DNA of 44,999 bases from Stenotrophomonas raiganjensis (SeqCode) (GCF_030658505.1 NZ_JAUTXR010000142.1:1-44999); one strand, 5' to 3'. Shown: positions 8,467 to 18,210, counted from the stretch's first letter. Numbers and translations: made by a program. Notes: a model not told the origin generated them from the letters alone.

Positions 8467-8718
8467 ATGGGCATCATCATCTGGCTGATCGTCGGCGGCA
8501 TCGTAGGCTGGCTGGCCAGCATCATCATGAAGCGCGATGCCCAGCAGGGCATCATCCTCAACATCGTGGTCGGCATCGTCGGCGCGCTGATTTCCGGCTG
8601 GCTGTTCGGCGGCGGCATCAACGAAGCGATCACCATCCGCACCTTCCTGTTCTCGCTGATCGGCGCGGTGATCCTGCTGGCGATCGTCAACCTGTTCACC
8701 CGCAAGAGCATACGGTGA
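8467..8718 (+). CDS. GlsB/YeaQ/YmgE family small membrane protein
   Basis: 83 residues, almost all hydrophobic, with three likely membrane helices and glycine-rich packing (IVGGIVGWLASIIMK, IVVGIVGALISGWLFGG). This is the transglycosylase-associated / GlsB-YeaQ-YmgE fold, an inner-membrane family often induced by stress. A strong ribosome site GGAGG lies at 8456-8460, seven bases before the ATG. It is transcribed divergently from the phosphopantetheinyl transferase gene and is followed by an inverted GTAG repeat pair. Molecular function is not known for the family. Confidence 0.92.
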   Translation: MGIIIWLIVGGIVGWLASIIMKRDAQQGIILNIVVGIVGALISGWLFGGGINEAITIRTFLFSLIGAVILLAIVNLFTRKSIR

Positions 8719-8726
8719 TCTGAGGG

Positions 8727-8793
8727 GTAGCGCCGGGCCATGCCCGGCGGCACCCAGCCGCCGCTGCGCGCGCCGGGCATGGCCCGGCGCTAC
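8727..8793. repeat. SMAG-type GTAG repeat inverted pair (GCGCCGGGC subfamily)
   Basis: Plus-strand copy at 8727-8749 (GTAGCGCCGGGCCATGCCC..) and minus-strand copy at 8771-8793, with GTAG at the outer ends and about 21 bases between. The pair lies between convergent genes (GlsB-like on plus, xthA on minus), a usual place for REP-type hairpins. Confidence 0.85.
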
Positions 8794-8799
8794 CTCAAC

Positions 8800-9567
8800 T
8801 CAACCCAACTGCACCCACGCCGGCGCATGGTCGCTCGGGCGTTCCCAGGTACGCGGCTCGCGGTCGATGCCCGAGGCCACCGCGCTGCCCTTCAGCGCAT
8901 CGGAGACCAGGGTCAGGTCGATGCGCAGGCCCAGGTTGCGGCGGAAGCCGGCGGCACGGTAATCCCACCAGCTGAAGGTGCCCGCCTCGTCGTTGTGCAG
9001 GCGGAAGCCATCGTGCAGACCCAGCTGCAGCAGCTTGTTGAGCGCGCCGCGCTCGGCCGTAGACGTCAGAATGTGGTTGTCGTTCCACACCTCCGGGTCG
9101 TGCACGTCGCGCGCGTCCGGGGCAATGTTGAAGTCGCCCATCACGATCAGCTTCGGGTGCCGCTGCATTTCTTCGGCGATCCACGCATGCACCGCTTCCA
9201 GCCAGCGCAGCTTGTAGTCGTACTTGTCGGTGCCGATGTCCTGGCCGTTGACCACGTACAGGTTGATCACCCGCAGGTCGCCGAAGGTACCGGCAATGAC
9301 ACGCTTCTGCTCGTCCTCGAAGCCGGGGATGCCGATCTGCACGTCCTGCGCCGGCTCACGCGACAGCAGCGCCACGCCGTTGTAGGTCTTCTGGCCGGCG
9401 AACACGCTGCGGTAACCCGCGGCGATCAGCGCCGAATCGGGGAACTTGTGGTCCTCCAGCTTGGTTTCCTGGATACCGACGATGTCCGGGCCGAACTCCT
9501 TGAGCCACTGCTCCAGGTGCGGCAGGCGGACATTGAGCGAATTGACGTTCCACGAGGCGATCTTCAT
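8800..9567 (-). CDS. Exodeoxyribonuclease III
   Basis: 255 residues, typical length. Endonuclease/exonuclease/phosphatase fold with the ExoIII signature residues: N-terminal MKIASWNVNSLN, metal-binding Glu34 in IQETKLED, GDFN at about 144-147 (Asp and Asn), and the C-terminal SDHAPAW with Asp246-His247. It cleaves at abasic sites and degrades 3' ends in base-excision repair. It is monocistronic here, bounded by GTAG repeat pairs on both sides. Stenotrophomonas and relatives may have more than one ExoIII paralogue; this one has the canonical motif set. Confidence 0.95.
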   Translation of the reverse strand: MKIASWNVNSLNVRLPHLEQWLKEFGPDIVGIQETKLEDHKFPDSALIAAGYRSVFAGQKTYNGVALLSREPAQDVQIGIPGFEDEQKRVIAGTFGDLRVINLYVVNGQDIGTDKYDYKLRWLEAVHAWIAEEMQRHPKLIVMGDFNIAPDARDVHDPEVWNDNHILTSTAERGALNKLLQLGLHDGFRLHNDEAGTFSWWDYRAAGFRRNLGLRIDLTLVSDALKGSAVASGIDREPRTWERPSDHAPAWVQLG

Positions 9568-9617
9568 GCGGGCATTCTACCCGGGTGGCCGGGATGGGGC
9601 TCGGCCCGGATTCCCGT

Positions 9618-9692
9618 GTAGAGCCGAGCCCACGCGCGGCTGCATTGATCGGGCACCCAGCCAAGAGCAACCGAGCATGGGCTCGGCTCTAC
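9618..9692. repeat. SMAG-type GTAG repeat inverted pair (GAGCCGAGC subfamily)
   Basis: A plus-strand copy starts at 9618 (GTAGAGCCGAGCCC..) and a minus-strand copy ends ..GGCTCTAC at 9692. A third degenerate GTAGAGCC lies at 9715. This is the same subfamily as the repeats flanking the transposase gene at 17.6-18.1 kb. It sits between the aldehyde dehydrogenase stop and xthA start. Confidence 0.82.
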
Positions 9693-9737
9693 AGAAGAAT
9701 CGGGCCCTGATTCAGTAGAGCCACGCCCTGCCTGGGT

Positions 9738-11147
9738 TCACCGCAGCAGCAGCTTCAACAACCCCGCAATCTTCGAATACGGCGGCCGCAGCCGGTCACT
9801 GGCCGCCCAGCGCGACTGCCACAATACCGGCAGCCGCTTGCTCATCGCGTCGAACCCGGCCCGGCCGTGGTACGCACCCATGCCGCTGGCCCCTACCCCG
9901 CCAAACGGCAGGCCATCGGCGGCGAAGTGCAGCAGCGTGTCATTCACCGTCACGCCACCTGCCACCACCTGGCCGAGGATGCGCTCCACAGTCGCCGTGT
10001 CGTGGCTGAAGGGATACAGCGCCAGCGGCCGGTCACGGGACAGCACGTCGGCCAGCGCCACCTCCAGGTCCGGATAGGCGCGCACCGGCAGGACCGGGCC
10101 GAAGATCTCCTCGCGCATCAGGTCCAGGTCGTCGGGCGGGTCCAGCACCACGGTCGGCACCAGCAGGCGCTCGCGGTCGGCGCGCGCGTCATCCACCTGC
10201 GCCAGCGGGATCACCGGCACGCCACGTTCACGCGCCTGTGCCAGATAGCCCTGCAGGCGCTGGTACTGGCCCTCGTTGATGATGCGCGTGTAGTCGTCGG
10301 CATTGCTGAAGTCGCCATAGCGTTCGCGCACCTGCTGCTGCAGCGCCTGTACGAACTCGCGCTGGCGGACCGTATCGATCAGCACATAATCCGGCGCGAT
10401 GCAGGTCTGGCCCGCGTTGAACCACTTGCCGGTGGCCAGCCGCGCGGCGGCCTTGTCCAGCGGGAAATCGCGGCAGACGATGGCCGGCGACTTGCCACCC
10501 AGTTCCAGCGTGACCGGCACCAGATGCTCGGCGGCGGCGGCCATCACCTTGCGGCCAACGGCCGTCGAGCCGGTGAACAGCAGATGGTCCAGCGGCAGCG
10601 AGGACACCGCAGCGGCCACATCCGCCCCGCCCTGCACCACCGCCACCCGATCGGGCGGGAACACGCTGGCCAGCAGGTCGGCCAGGAACGCGCTGGTGCG
10701 CGGGGTGTGTTCGGACGGCTTCAGCAGCACGTGGTTGCCGGCGGCAATCGCAGTGGCCAGCGGCACCAATGCCAACGTGACCGGGTAGTTCCACGGCGAG
10801 ATCACCCCGACCACGCCCAGTGGTGTCGGCCGCAGCTGCGCGCGCGCCGGCCACAGTCGCCAGCCGGCACCGACGCGCTGCGGCTTCGACCAGCGCCGCA
10901 GATGGCGGCGCAGGTGGTCGATGGCCGACAGCACGCTCATGCCATCGGCCAGCTTCGATTCAACGTGGGCACGGTGGCCGAAGTCCTCGGCGATGGCCGT
11001 GGCCATTTCGTCCAGGCGTGGCTTCAGGGCTTCGCGGAGGCGATGCAGGTCTTTCTCGCGCTGGTCCAGCGACGGGCGCTGCGACTGCCAGGTGCTGCGC
11101 AGGGTGTGCAGGAGGGCGGGGAGGTCGGCCGGGGTGGTGGTGGTCAT
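9738..11147 (-). CDS. Coniferyl-aldehyde-dehydrogenase-like NAD(P) aldehyde dehydrogenase
   Basis: 469 residues from the ATG at 11147; the in-frame upstream extension covers repeat DNA and is not coding. Conserved parts: GVVGVISPWNYP (cofactor entry), FTGSTAVGRKV, catalytic Glu215 in LELGGKSP and catalytic Cys249 in FNAGQTCIAPDY. The C-terminus PPYSKIAGLLKLLLR is typical of the coniferyl-aldehyde dehydrogenase (CalB-like) subgroup, often annotated for oxidation of aromatic or long-chain aldehydes. There is no neighbouring aromatic-degradation gene, so the physiological aldehyde is unknown. Cytoplasmic, possibly membrane-associated through the hydrophobic C-terminus. Confidence 0.9.
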   Translation of the reverse strand: MTTTTPADLPALLHTLRSTWQSQRPSLDQREKDLHRLREALKPRLDEMATAIAEDFGHRAHVESKLADGMSVLSAIDHLRRHLRRWSKPQRVGAGWRLWPARAQLRPTPLGVVGVISPWNYPVTLALVPLATAIAAGNHVLLKPSEHTPRTSAFLADLLASVFPPDRVAVVQGGADVAAAVSSLPLDHLLFTGSTAVGRKVMAAAAEHLVPVTLELGGKSPAIVCRDFPLDKAAARLATGKWFNAGQTCIAPDYVLIDTVRQREFVQALQQQVRERYGDFSNADDYTRIINEGQYQRLQGYLAQARERGVPVIPLAQVDDARADRERLLVPTVVLDPPDDLDLMREEIFGPVLPVRAYPDLEVALADVLSRDRPLALYPFSHDTATVERILGQVVAGGVTVNDTLLHFAADGLPFGGVGASGMGAYHGRAGFDAMSKRLPVLWQSRWAASDRLRPPYSKIAGLLKLLLR

Positions 11148-11179
11148 GCGCCGACTATACGGCGTGCAACACGTCTCGA

Positions 11180-11220
11180 TGGGGTCAGATCCCTTTCGCG
11201 CGCGAGAGGGCGTGTGGCTT
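11180..11220. repeat. Degenerate GGGGTCAGATCCCTTTC palindrome
   Basis: The left arm GGGGTCAGATCCCTTTCGCG closely matches the family at 16771; the right arm (CGCGAGAGGGCGTGTG..) has decayed. It lies just upstream of the aldehyde dehydrogenase gene. Confidence 0.5.
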
Positions 11221-11300
11221 CGGATGCTTGTCAACCGCGATGACGGCATTGAACGCTGTCCTTTCGCGTCTGCGGAGTTTTGTGCCGCGCGCTGGGCGGT

Positions 11301-11323
11301 CGCCGAGCATGGCTCGGCGCTAC
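11301..11323 (-). repeat. SMAG-type GTAG repeat, single copy
   Basis: Reads GTAGCGCCGAGCCATGCTCG.. on the minus strand, a hybrid of the GCGCC and GAGCCGAGC types. It is a solitary copy next to the terminator of the transporter gene. Confidence 0.75.
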
Positions 11324-11330
11324 AGGGAAA

Positions 11331-11361
11331 CGAAAAGGCCGTGGTCTGCACCACGGCCTCT
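11331..11361 (-). terminator. Rho-independent terminator of the MHS transporter gene
   Basis: On the minus strand the hairpin AGGCCGTGGT-GCAG-ACCACGGCCT is followed by TTTCGTTTCC. Arms are perfect over 10 bases. It begins about 24 bases past the transporter stop codon. Confidence 0.85.
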
Positions 11362-11384
11362 CCTTCATCCGATGAACATCATTC

Positions 11385-13049
11385 CTACTTGGTGATATCC
11401 ACGTCCTTGGTCTCGCGCAGGAACAGGCCGCCGATCACCACCGACATCAGCGCGATGATGATGGGGTACCACAGGCCGTAGTACAGATTGCCGGTACCGG
11501 CCACCAGCGCGAACGAGATGGCCGGCAGGAAGCCACCGAACCAGCCGTTGCCGATGTGGTACGGCAGCGACATCGAGGTGTAGCGGATGCGGGTCGGGAA
11601 CAATTCGACCAGGTAGGCGGCGATCGGGCCGTAGACCATGGTCACGTACAGCACCAGCAGCCACAGCATGAGCACCGTGCCGGCGATGTTGATGCGCGCG
11701 CCGTCGGCCTTGGCCGGGTAGCCAGCGGTGGTCAGCGCGGTCTTCAGTTCCGCTCCGAACGCATCGGCCTTGGCCTTGCCTTCTTCCTTGGTCAGGCCTG
11801 CGGCCTCATACGAGGGGACGCTGGCACTGCCCACGTTCACCATCGCCAGCGAGCCGGCGGCGGCGGGCTGCACGTCGTACGGCACGCCGGCCTTGGTCAG
11901 CGCGGCGGTCGCCACGTCGCAGGAGCTGGTGAACTTGCGCAGGCCGACCGGATCGAACTGGAACGAGCAGGTGGCCGGATCGGCCACGACCAGCGCCGGC
12001 GAGGACGCACGTGCCTCTTCGATGGCCGGGTTGGCGAAGTGGGTCAGGCCCTTGAAGATCGGGATGTAGGTGATGGCCGCCAGCAGGCAGCCGGCCAGGA
12101 TGATCTTCTTGCGGCCGATGCGGTCGGACAGCCAGCCGAAGAAGATGAAGAACGGCGTGCCCAGTGCCAGCGCTGCGGCGATCAGCAGGTAGGAGGTGGT
12201 GGCATCGACCTTCAGCATGCTGCTGAGGAAGAACAGCGCGTAGAACTGTCCGCCGTACCAGACCACGGCCTGGCCAGCCGCTGCACCGAGCAGGACCAGC
12301 AACATCAGCTTCAGGTTGCCGCCCTTCAGGCTGTCGCGGAACGGGGTCTTGGAGCCCTTGCCTTCAGCCTTCATCTGCTGGAACAGCGGCGATTCGCTCA
12401 GCTGCAGGCGGATCCATACCGAAATGCCCAGCAGCAGGATCGACACCAGGAACGGAATGCGCCAGCCCCAGGCCTCGAAGGCCTCGTTGCCCAGCGTCAT
12501 GCGGCAGGCCAGGATGATCAGCAGCGACAGGAACAGGCCCAGCGTGGCGGTGCACTGGATGAAGCTGGTGTACAGGCCACGCTTGTCGTCCGGCGCGTGC
12601 TCGGCCACGTAGGTGGCGGCACCGCCGTACTCGCCGCCCATCGCCAGGCCCTGGGCCAGCCGCAGGATGATCAGGATCACCGGAGCGGCGAAACCGATCG
12701 AAGCGTAGTTGGGCAGCACGCCGACCAGGAAGGTCGAGATGCCCATGATCAGGATGGTGACCAGGAAGGTGTACTTGCGGCCGATGCGGTCGCCGAGGCT
12801 GCCGAAGAAGGCCGCGCCGAACGGGCGTACGAAGAAGCCGGCGGCGAACGCCAGCAGGGCGAAGATCATGCCCGTGGTTTCATTGACGCCACTGAAGAAC
12901 TGCTTGGCGATGATGGCCGCGAGCGAGCCGTACAGGAAGAAGTCATACCACTCGAACACCGTGCCGAGGCTCGATGCGAAGATGACCTTCTTGTGGCCCT
13001 TGGTCAGGGTGCCCGCCGCATTGTGCGGGCTGGATGCAGTGCTGGACAT
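11385..13049 (-). CDS. MFS transporter, metabolite:H+ symporter (MHS)-like, with a large insert
   Basis: 554 residues, about 100 longer than usual for the family. The N-terminal half has the FEWYDFFLYGSLA motif, GSLGDRIGRKYTF (the loop 2-3 motif) and LRLAQGLAMGGEYGGA, all typical of MHS-type MFS permeases such as ProP, KgtP and ShiA. A second GWLSDRIGRKK lies near 305. Residues ~334-452 form a polar insert, absent in ordinary members, with two cysteines (C361, C377) that could pair if the insert is periplasmic. After it come the last helices (INIAGTVLMLWLLV onwards). The gene follows the DcaP-like porin gene on the same strand, suggesting joint outer- and inner-membrane uptake of the same, probably carboxylate, substrate. 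The substrate is inferred. Confidence 0.88.
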   Translation of the reverse strand: MSSTASSPHNAAGTLTKGHKKVIFASSLGTVFEWYDFFLYGSLAAIIAKQFFSGVNETTGMIFALLAFAAGFFVRPFGAAFFGSLGDRIGRKYTFLVTILIMGISTFLVGVLPNYASIGFAAPVILIILRLAQGLAMGGEYGGAATYVAEHAPDDKRGLYTSFIQCTATLGLFLSLLIILACRMTLGNEAFEAWGWRIPFLVSILLLGISVWIRLQLSESPLFQQMKAEGKGSKTPFRDSLKGGNLKLMLLVLLGAAAGQAVVWYGGQFYALFFLSSMLKVDATTSYLLIAAALALGTPFFIFFGWLSDRIGRKKIILAGCLLAAITYIPIFKGLTHFANPAIEEARASSPALVVADPATCSFQFDPVGLRKFTSSCDVATAALTKAGVPYDVQPAAAGSLAMVNVGSASVPSYEAAGLTKEEGKAKADAFGAELKTALTTAGYPAKADGARINIAGTVLMLWLLVLYVTMVYGPIAAYLVELFPTRIRYTSMSLPYHIGNGWFGGFLPAISFALVAGTGNLYYGLWYPIIIALMSVVIGGLFLRETKDVDITK

Positions 13050-13065
13050 GGGACGTTTTCCCTCT

Positions 13066-13123
13066 GTAGATGCCGACCTTGGTCGGCATTCAATCTCGGT
13101 AGGTGCCGGCCGCTGGCCGGCAC
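13066..13123 (+). repeat. Two tandem SMAG-type GTAG repeats within the porin-transporter intergenic gap
   Basis: GTAGATGCCGACCTTGGTCG.. at 13066-13089 and GTAGGTGCCGGCCGCTGGCC.. at 13099-13123, both on the plus strand. They fill the 78-base gap between the porin stop and transporter start, so they would be transcribed as hairpins in the middle of a bicistronic mRNA and could affect its processing or relative expression. Confidence 0.8.
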
Positions 13124-13127
13124 GCTC

Positions 13128-14570
13128 TTAGAAGCTGTACTTCGTAGTGAACTGCAACCGGGTGATGTCACCCTTGTTGCCGTTCTCCACTTCGCGACGG
13201 CCGTACATCAGCTCCGCACCGATATCGACCTTGGGCAGCGGCGAGTAGAAGATGTTGCCGCGGATGCTCTGCACGCTCTTGGTCACCAGCGGGCCGAGGA
13301 TGCTGTCGTTGTCGTAGTCGCTGCGCGCGTAGATCAGGTTGGTGCGCAGCTTCGGCGAGAACGCATGCCGCCAGCCCACGTAGCCGGCGAGCACGCCGGT
13401 CGGGTTGAGCTCGTCGCGGGCCACGTCATAGGCGGTATCCGCGGTGATGCCCAGACCGATGTAGCGGGCGATGCCTTCGCCACCAGTCAGCTGGTAGTGC
13501 AGCGAATCGCTGTCACCCATCACCCACTTGCCGCCCAGGGTCAGGCCGCCGGCCACCTTGTCGGCCTTCGCGCCGGTCGCCTGGTTGTCGACCTTCAACT
13601 GGCGGACGATGCCGCCGACACCGAAGGTGCCCCAGTCGCCCTTCCAGCCATAGCGCAGGGTCAGGTCGGGCAGGCTGCCACGGTCGGAGTTGGCGCTGGC
13701 GTTGGTCCAGGCGCCGGTGACCGGGTTGCGGGTGCCGGTGAGGGTGGTGGTTTCCGGGTTTTCCAGCGCGACGCTGAAGCCGCCCTGGGTGTAGCGCACC
13801 TGGGCCTGGCGCACGAAGATCACGCCGTCGGTGGGGCCGACGAAGTCGACCGCTTCCGGCAGCGCGGCGGCGTCCATGAAGTTGGACCAGGTCTGGCCGG
13901 CCAGCCAGTTGTTCCAGTACATGTAGGCGTGGCGCAGGGTCACGCCGTAGGTATTGGTGGCAGTCTGGTTGCCCAGCGAGTTGCCGAAGAAGTCCATCTC
14001 GAAGAACGCACCGGCCTTGTTGCCCGATTCGCTGACGTTGTCGATGCCCAGGTTGAAGCGCGAGAACTTGGCATGGGCGTTGAAATCGGTGCCCGAGCGC
14101 TTGCCGCTGCCGCCGGCGCCTTCCACCGGGGTCTGGCCCGGCAGGTACAGCGAGCGGCCGGTGGCGTCGTCGGCCAGCTGGCCGTCGCTGGTCTGGGTGG
14201 CCAGGAAGTCGGCCTTGATGAAGCCACCGATCTTGACCGTGGTGCCCGGCGCCGCGCCCGGGGTAATGGTGGTGACCTGGATCGGCTGCTTGCCGGCCGG
14301 TACCGATGCAACCGGCTTCTGCTCGGCCTGCACCGTGCGGACTTCGGTCACCGCCTGCTGGGTCTGGCTGATCTGGGTCTGCTGTTGTTGCTGCGAAGAC
14401 AGCAGCAGCTGGACCTGGCGTTCCAGTTCGGCAACGCGTGTTTCCAGCGCCCGCTCTCGCGAGGTACTCCCTTTGGCGGTCTCGGCGAACGCCATGCCCG
14501 GTGCGACCAGGGCGACCAACAGGCAGGCCGCCAAAGGTGTGCGCACGGCTTTCAACGTACGGTGGCTCAT
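13128..14570 (-). CDS. DcaP-like trimeric outer-membrane porin
   Basis: 480 residues from the ATG at 14570, preceded by a GAGAGAGGGC purine stretch. A signal peptide covers about residues 1-29 (cleavage after AFA). Next is a coiled-coil, Gln-rich segment (residues ~40-80, LETRVAELERQVQLLL and QQQQQTQISQTQQ) and then a beta-barrel rich in aromatic and Gly alternation, ending in the terminal Phe (TTKYSF) expected for Bam-dependent insertion. This layout fits DcaP porins, known to pass dicarboxylates and other anionic compounds. The start of the gene faces acs across a 245-base region, and the MHS permease gene follows it, pointing to uptake of a carboxylate. The substrate is not proven by sequence. 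Confidence 0.87.
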   Translation of the reverse strand: MSHRTLKAVRTPLAACLLVALVAPGMAFAETAKGSTSRERALETRVAELERQVQLLLSSQQQQQTQISQTQQAVTEVRTVQAEQKPVASVPAGKQPIQVTTITPGAAPGTTVKIGGFIKADFLATQTSDGQLADDATGRSLYLPGQTPVEGAGGSGKRSGTDFNAHAKFSRFNLGIDNVSESGNKAGAFFEMDFFGNSLGNQTATNTYGVTLRHAYMYWNNWLAGQTWSNFMDAAALPEAVDFVGPTDGVIFVRQAQVRYTQGGFSVALENPETTTLTGTRNPVTGAWTNASANSDRGSLPDLTLRYGWKGDWGTFGVGGIVRQLKVDNQATGAKADKVAGGLTLGGKWVMGDSDSLHYQLTGGEGIARYIGLGITADTAYDVARDELNPTGVLAGYVGWRHAFSPKLRTNLIYARSDYDNDSILGPLVTKSVQSIRGNIFYSPLPKVDIGAELMYGRREVENGNKGDITRLQFTTKYSF

Positions 14571-14664
14571 GTTGCCCTCTCTCCCAAGTGGCAAGGTGAT
14601 GCCGCGCGTGGGGCACGGTCGAGCCGAGACTGCGGGGCGTTCGCGCACAGCGGCTATTGGCCAT

Positions 14665-14703
14665 TGGTCGAACCCGGCCCTGCAAGGCGCTCACTTTCGA
14701 CCA
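14665..14703. promoter_or_regulatory. Inverted repeat in the acs/porin divergent promoter region (candidate operator)
   Basis: TGGTCGAA at 14665-14672 and TTCGACCA at 14696-14703 are perfect reverse complements separated by 23 bases. They lie inside the 245-base region between the divergent porin and acs starts. A shared regulator such as the LuxR-type protein encoded after acs could bind here. This is inference from symmetry and position; no family consensus was matched. Confidence 0.45.
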
Positions 14704-14815
14704 TCGTCTAACCAAGGTGGTGACGCGGCCGGGGGTGGATGGGGCAAACTGAGGGGGATCGGTCGCTGCGATGCTGCGACCGCACATACAAAGTCAACGT
14801 GCAAGTGAGGGTGCC

Positions 14816-16759
<1,944 letters not shown>

Positions 16760-16770
16760 TGCATCACCCG

Positions 16771-16808
16771 GGGTCGGATCCCTTTCCGCCAGGAAAGGGC
16801 TCTGACCC
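16771..16808. repeat. GGGTCGGATCCCTTTCC palindrome
   Basis: Arms GGGTCGGATCCCTTTCC (16771-16787) and GGAAAGGGCTCTGACCC (16792-16808) pair with two mismatches around GCCA. It lies in the 80-base gap between acs and the response-regulator gene and belongs to the same family as the repeats at 48-126. It would form a strong mRNA hairpin between the two genes. Confidence 0.7.
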
Positions 16809-16839
16809 GATCTGCTTTCCCCCACGGTTCCCCCCGACC

Positions 16840-17505
16840 ATGACCACCCTCCTGATTGCCGATGACCACCCGCTGTTCCGCGAAGCCCTGCGCGGCGCCG
16901 TGCAGCGGGTCATCCCTGGCGTGCAGCTGTTCGAGGCCGACAGCGTGGAAGCGCTGTACGCACTGGCCGACCAGCACAACGACGCCGACCTGGTCCTGAT
17001 GGACCTCAACATGCCTGGCGCACAGGGATTCAACGCACTGGTGCACATGCGCTCGCTGCACCCGCACCTGCCGGTGGTGGTGGTGTCCGCACGTGAGGAA
17101 GCCACGGTGATGCGCCGCGCGCTCGACCACGGCGCGCTGGGTTTCATTCCGAAGTCTGCGGATTCGGACACCATCGGCCACGCCCTGGGCACCATCCTCG
17201 ATGGCGAGACATGGGCGCCACCGGAAGCACACAACGTACCACCGACCGAGCGCGAGGAACGCGAGGTCGGCCAGCGCCTGCGCGAGCTGACCCCGCAGCA
17301 GTTCCGCGTGCTGCAGATGCTGGGCGCGGGCCGCTTGAACAAGCAGATCGCCTACGACCTCAACGTTTCCGAAGCGACCATCAAGGCCCACGTCACCGCC
17401 ATCCTGCGCAAGCTGGGCGTGACCAACCGCACCCAGGCGGTGCTGATGGCCGGCAAGCTGGCGATCGACGACGACGCCATCGTGCTGCCGCCGGAAGAAG
17501 ATTGA
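16840..17505 (+). CDS. LuxR/NarL-type response regulator, CrbR/ErdR-like
   Basis: 221 residues. Receiver domain at about 1-125: N-terminal DDHPLF acidic pair, phosphoacceptor Asp55 in LVLMDLNMPG, and VSAREE plus GFIPKSA segments. LuxR-type helix-turn-helix at about 148-210: LTPQQFRVLQML and LNKQIAYDLNVSEATIKAHV. It starts 80 bases after acs on the same strand. In Vibrio and Pseudomonas the CrbR/ErdR regulator pairs with a symporter-like hybrid kinase (CrbS/MxtR) and activates acs; a kinase of that shape is encoded at 19.1-22.6 kb here. The family fit is good, the direct control of this acs gene is inferred. Confidence 0.88.
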   Translation: MTTLLIADDHPLFREALRGAVQRVIPGVQLFEADSVEALYALADQHNDADLVLMDLNMPGAQGFNALVHMRSLHPHLPVVVVSAREEATVMRRALDHGALGFIPKSADSDTIGHALGTILDGETWAPPEAHNVPPTEREEREVGQRLRELTPQQFRVLQMLGAGRLNKQIAYDLNVSEATIKAHVTAILRKLGVTNRTQAVLMAGKLAIDDDAIVLPPEED

Positions 17506-17523
17506 AGGTGACGGACTGCGGAG

Positions 17524-17589
17524 CCGAGCATGGGGCTGGGCTCTACAGACTTCATGATGCCCCTGTAGAGCCGAGCCCGCGCTCGGCTG
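17524..17589. repeat. SMAG-type GTAG repeat pair, left flank of the transposase gene
   Basis: A minus-strand copy ends ..GGGCTCTAC at 17546 and a plus-strand copy starts GTAGAGCCGAGCCCGCGCTC.. at 17565. The GTAG ends face each other. The plus copy is nearly identical to the one at 18140 on the other side of the transposase gene. Confidence 0.87.
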
Positions 17590-17608
17590 CTCCTGGCCTC
17601 AATACCCA

Positions 17609-18064
17609 TCACGCCCAAAGCGGCCATCGGCTCCACACATAGGGGTATTCCCCGACGCGCGTGGCCAGCCCAGCACGCACGGGGTTGGCCGCGATGTACA
17701 TCGCCTGCGTGCGCAGGCACTCATCGCCGCGCAGCGCATGATCGAAGTATCCCGGCTGCCAGATCGGCGCGTAGGCCTCAGCGCGCCTGCCGATGTAACG
17801 CCCGCTCCGTGATTTGAGGATCTGCATGCAGCCGGCAAGTGTGCCGGCACGGAGTTCGAACAGCCAATGCAGATGATCCGGCATGACCACCCAGGCGAGG
17901 GAGGAGGTCCGCCCCGTCCGCTCTACGGTGCGCAGGGCTTCGATCAGCAGATCGACGTTGGCCTTGTCACTGAACCAGGGACGACGCGCATGCGTCACCG
18001 TGGTAAGCGTATAGACATTGCCGGTATGCGACCAACGACCATAGCGGAGTGCGGGACTGGCCAT
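17609..18064 (-). CDS. REP-associated tyrosine transposase (RAYT)
   Basis: 151 residues, complete, of the Y1/IS200-like transposase family in its REP-associated form. The HUH motif is MPDHLHW with His64 and His66. The likely catalytic Tyr is Tyr123 in AMYIAANPVRAGL, preceded by the characteristic WQPGYFDHALR. Both sides carry GTAG palindromes of the GAGCCGAGC subfamily (17524-17589 and 18140-18199), as expected when the transposase binds and spreads these repeats. It is a single-copy, IS-less gene: no terminal inverted repeats or target duplication of a classic insertion sequence are visible. Such proteins nick single-stranded REP DNA; mobility here is inferred, not shown. Confidence 0.93.
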   Translation of the reverse strand: MASPALRYGRWSHTGNVYTLTTVTHARRPWFSDKANVDLLIEALRTVERTGRTSSLAWVVMPDHLHWLFELRAGTLAGCMQILKSRSGRYIGRRAEAYAPIWQPGYFDHALRGDECLRTQAMYIAANPVRAGLATRVGEYPYVWSRWPLWA

Positions 18065-18139
18065 GCAGGAAGACTATGGCGCAGCAGGCGATCTCCACAT
18101 CAGCGAAATCCTGCGCTGCATGTCGGCCATTGCCGCAAT

Positions 18140-18199
18140 GTAGAGCCGAGCCCACGCTCGGCTGCTTCACACGCCAGCCGAGCATGGGCTCGGCTCTAC
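18140..18199. repeat. SMAG-type GTAG repeat inverted pair, right flank of the transposase gene
   Basis: The plus-strand copy GTAGAGCCGAGCCCACGCTC.. starts at 18140 and the minus-strand copy (..GGGCTCGGCTCTAC) ends at 18199. GTAG is at both outer ends. It lies between mntP and the RAYT gene. Confidence 0.88.
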
Positions 18200-18210
18200 A
18201 GGAACAGGCG

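Noticed and set aside
11556..14711. 1051-residue plus-strand open frame opposite the permease and porin genes
   Set aside because: It is antisense to two well-supported genes, rich in His/Gln/Arg/Val in the pattern of a high-GC shadow frame, and has no recognisable domain.
17506..18210. Insertion sequence around the transposase gene
   Set aside because: No terminal inverted repeats of an IS and no target-site duplication are visible; the features fit a RAYT with REP-type repeats.
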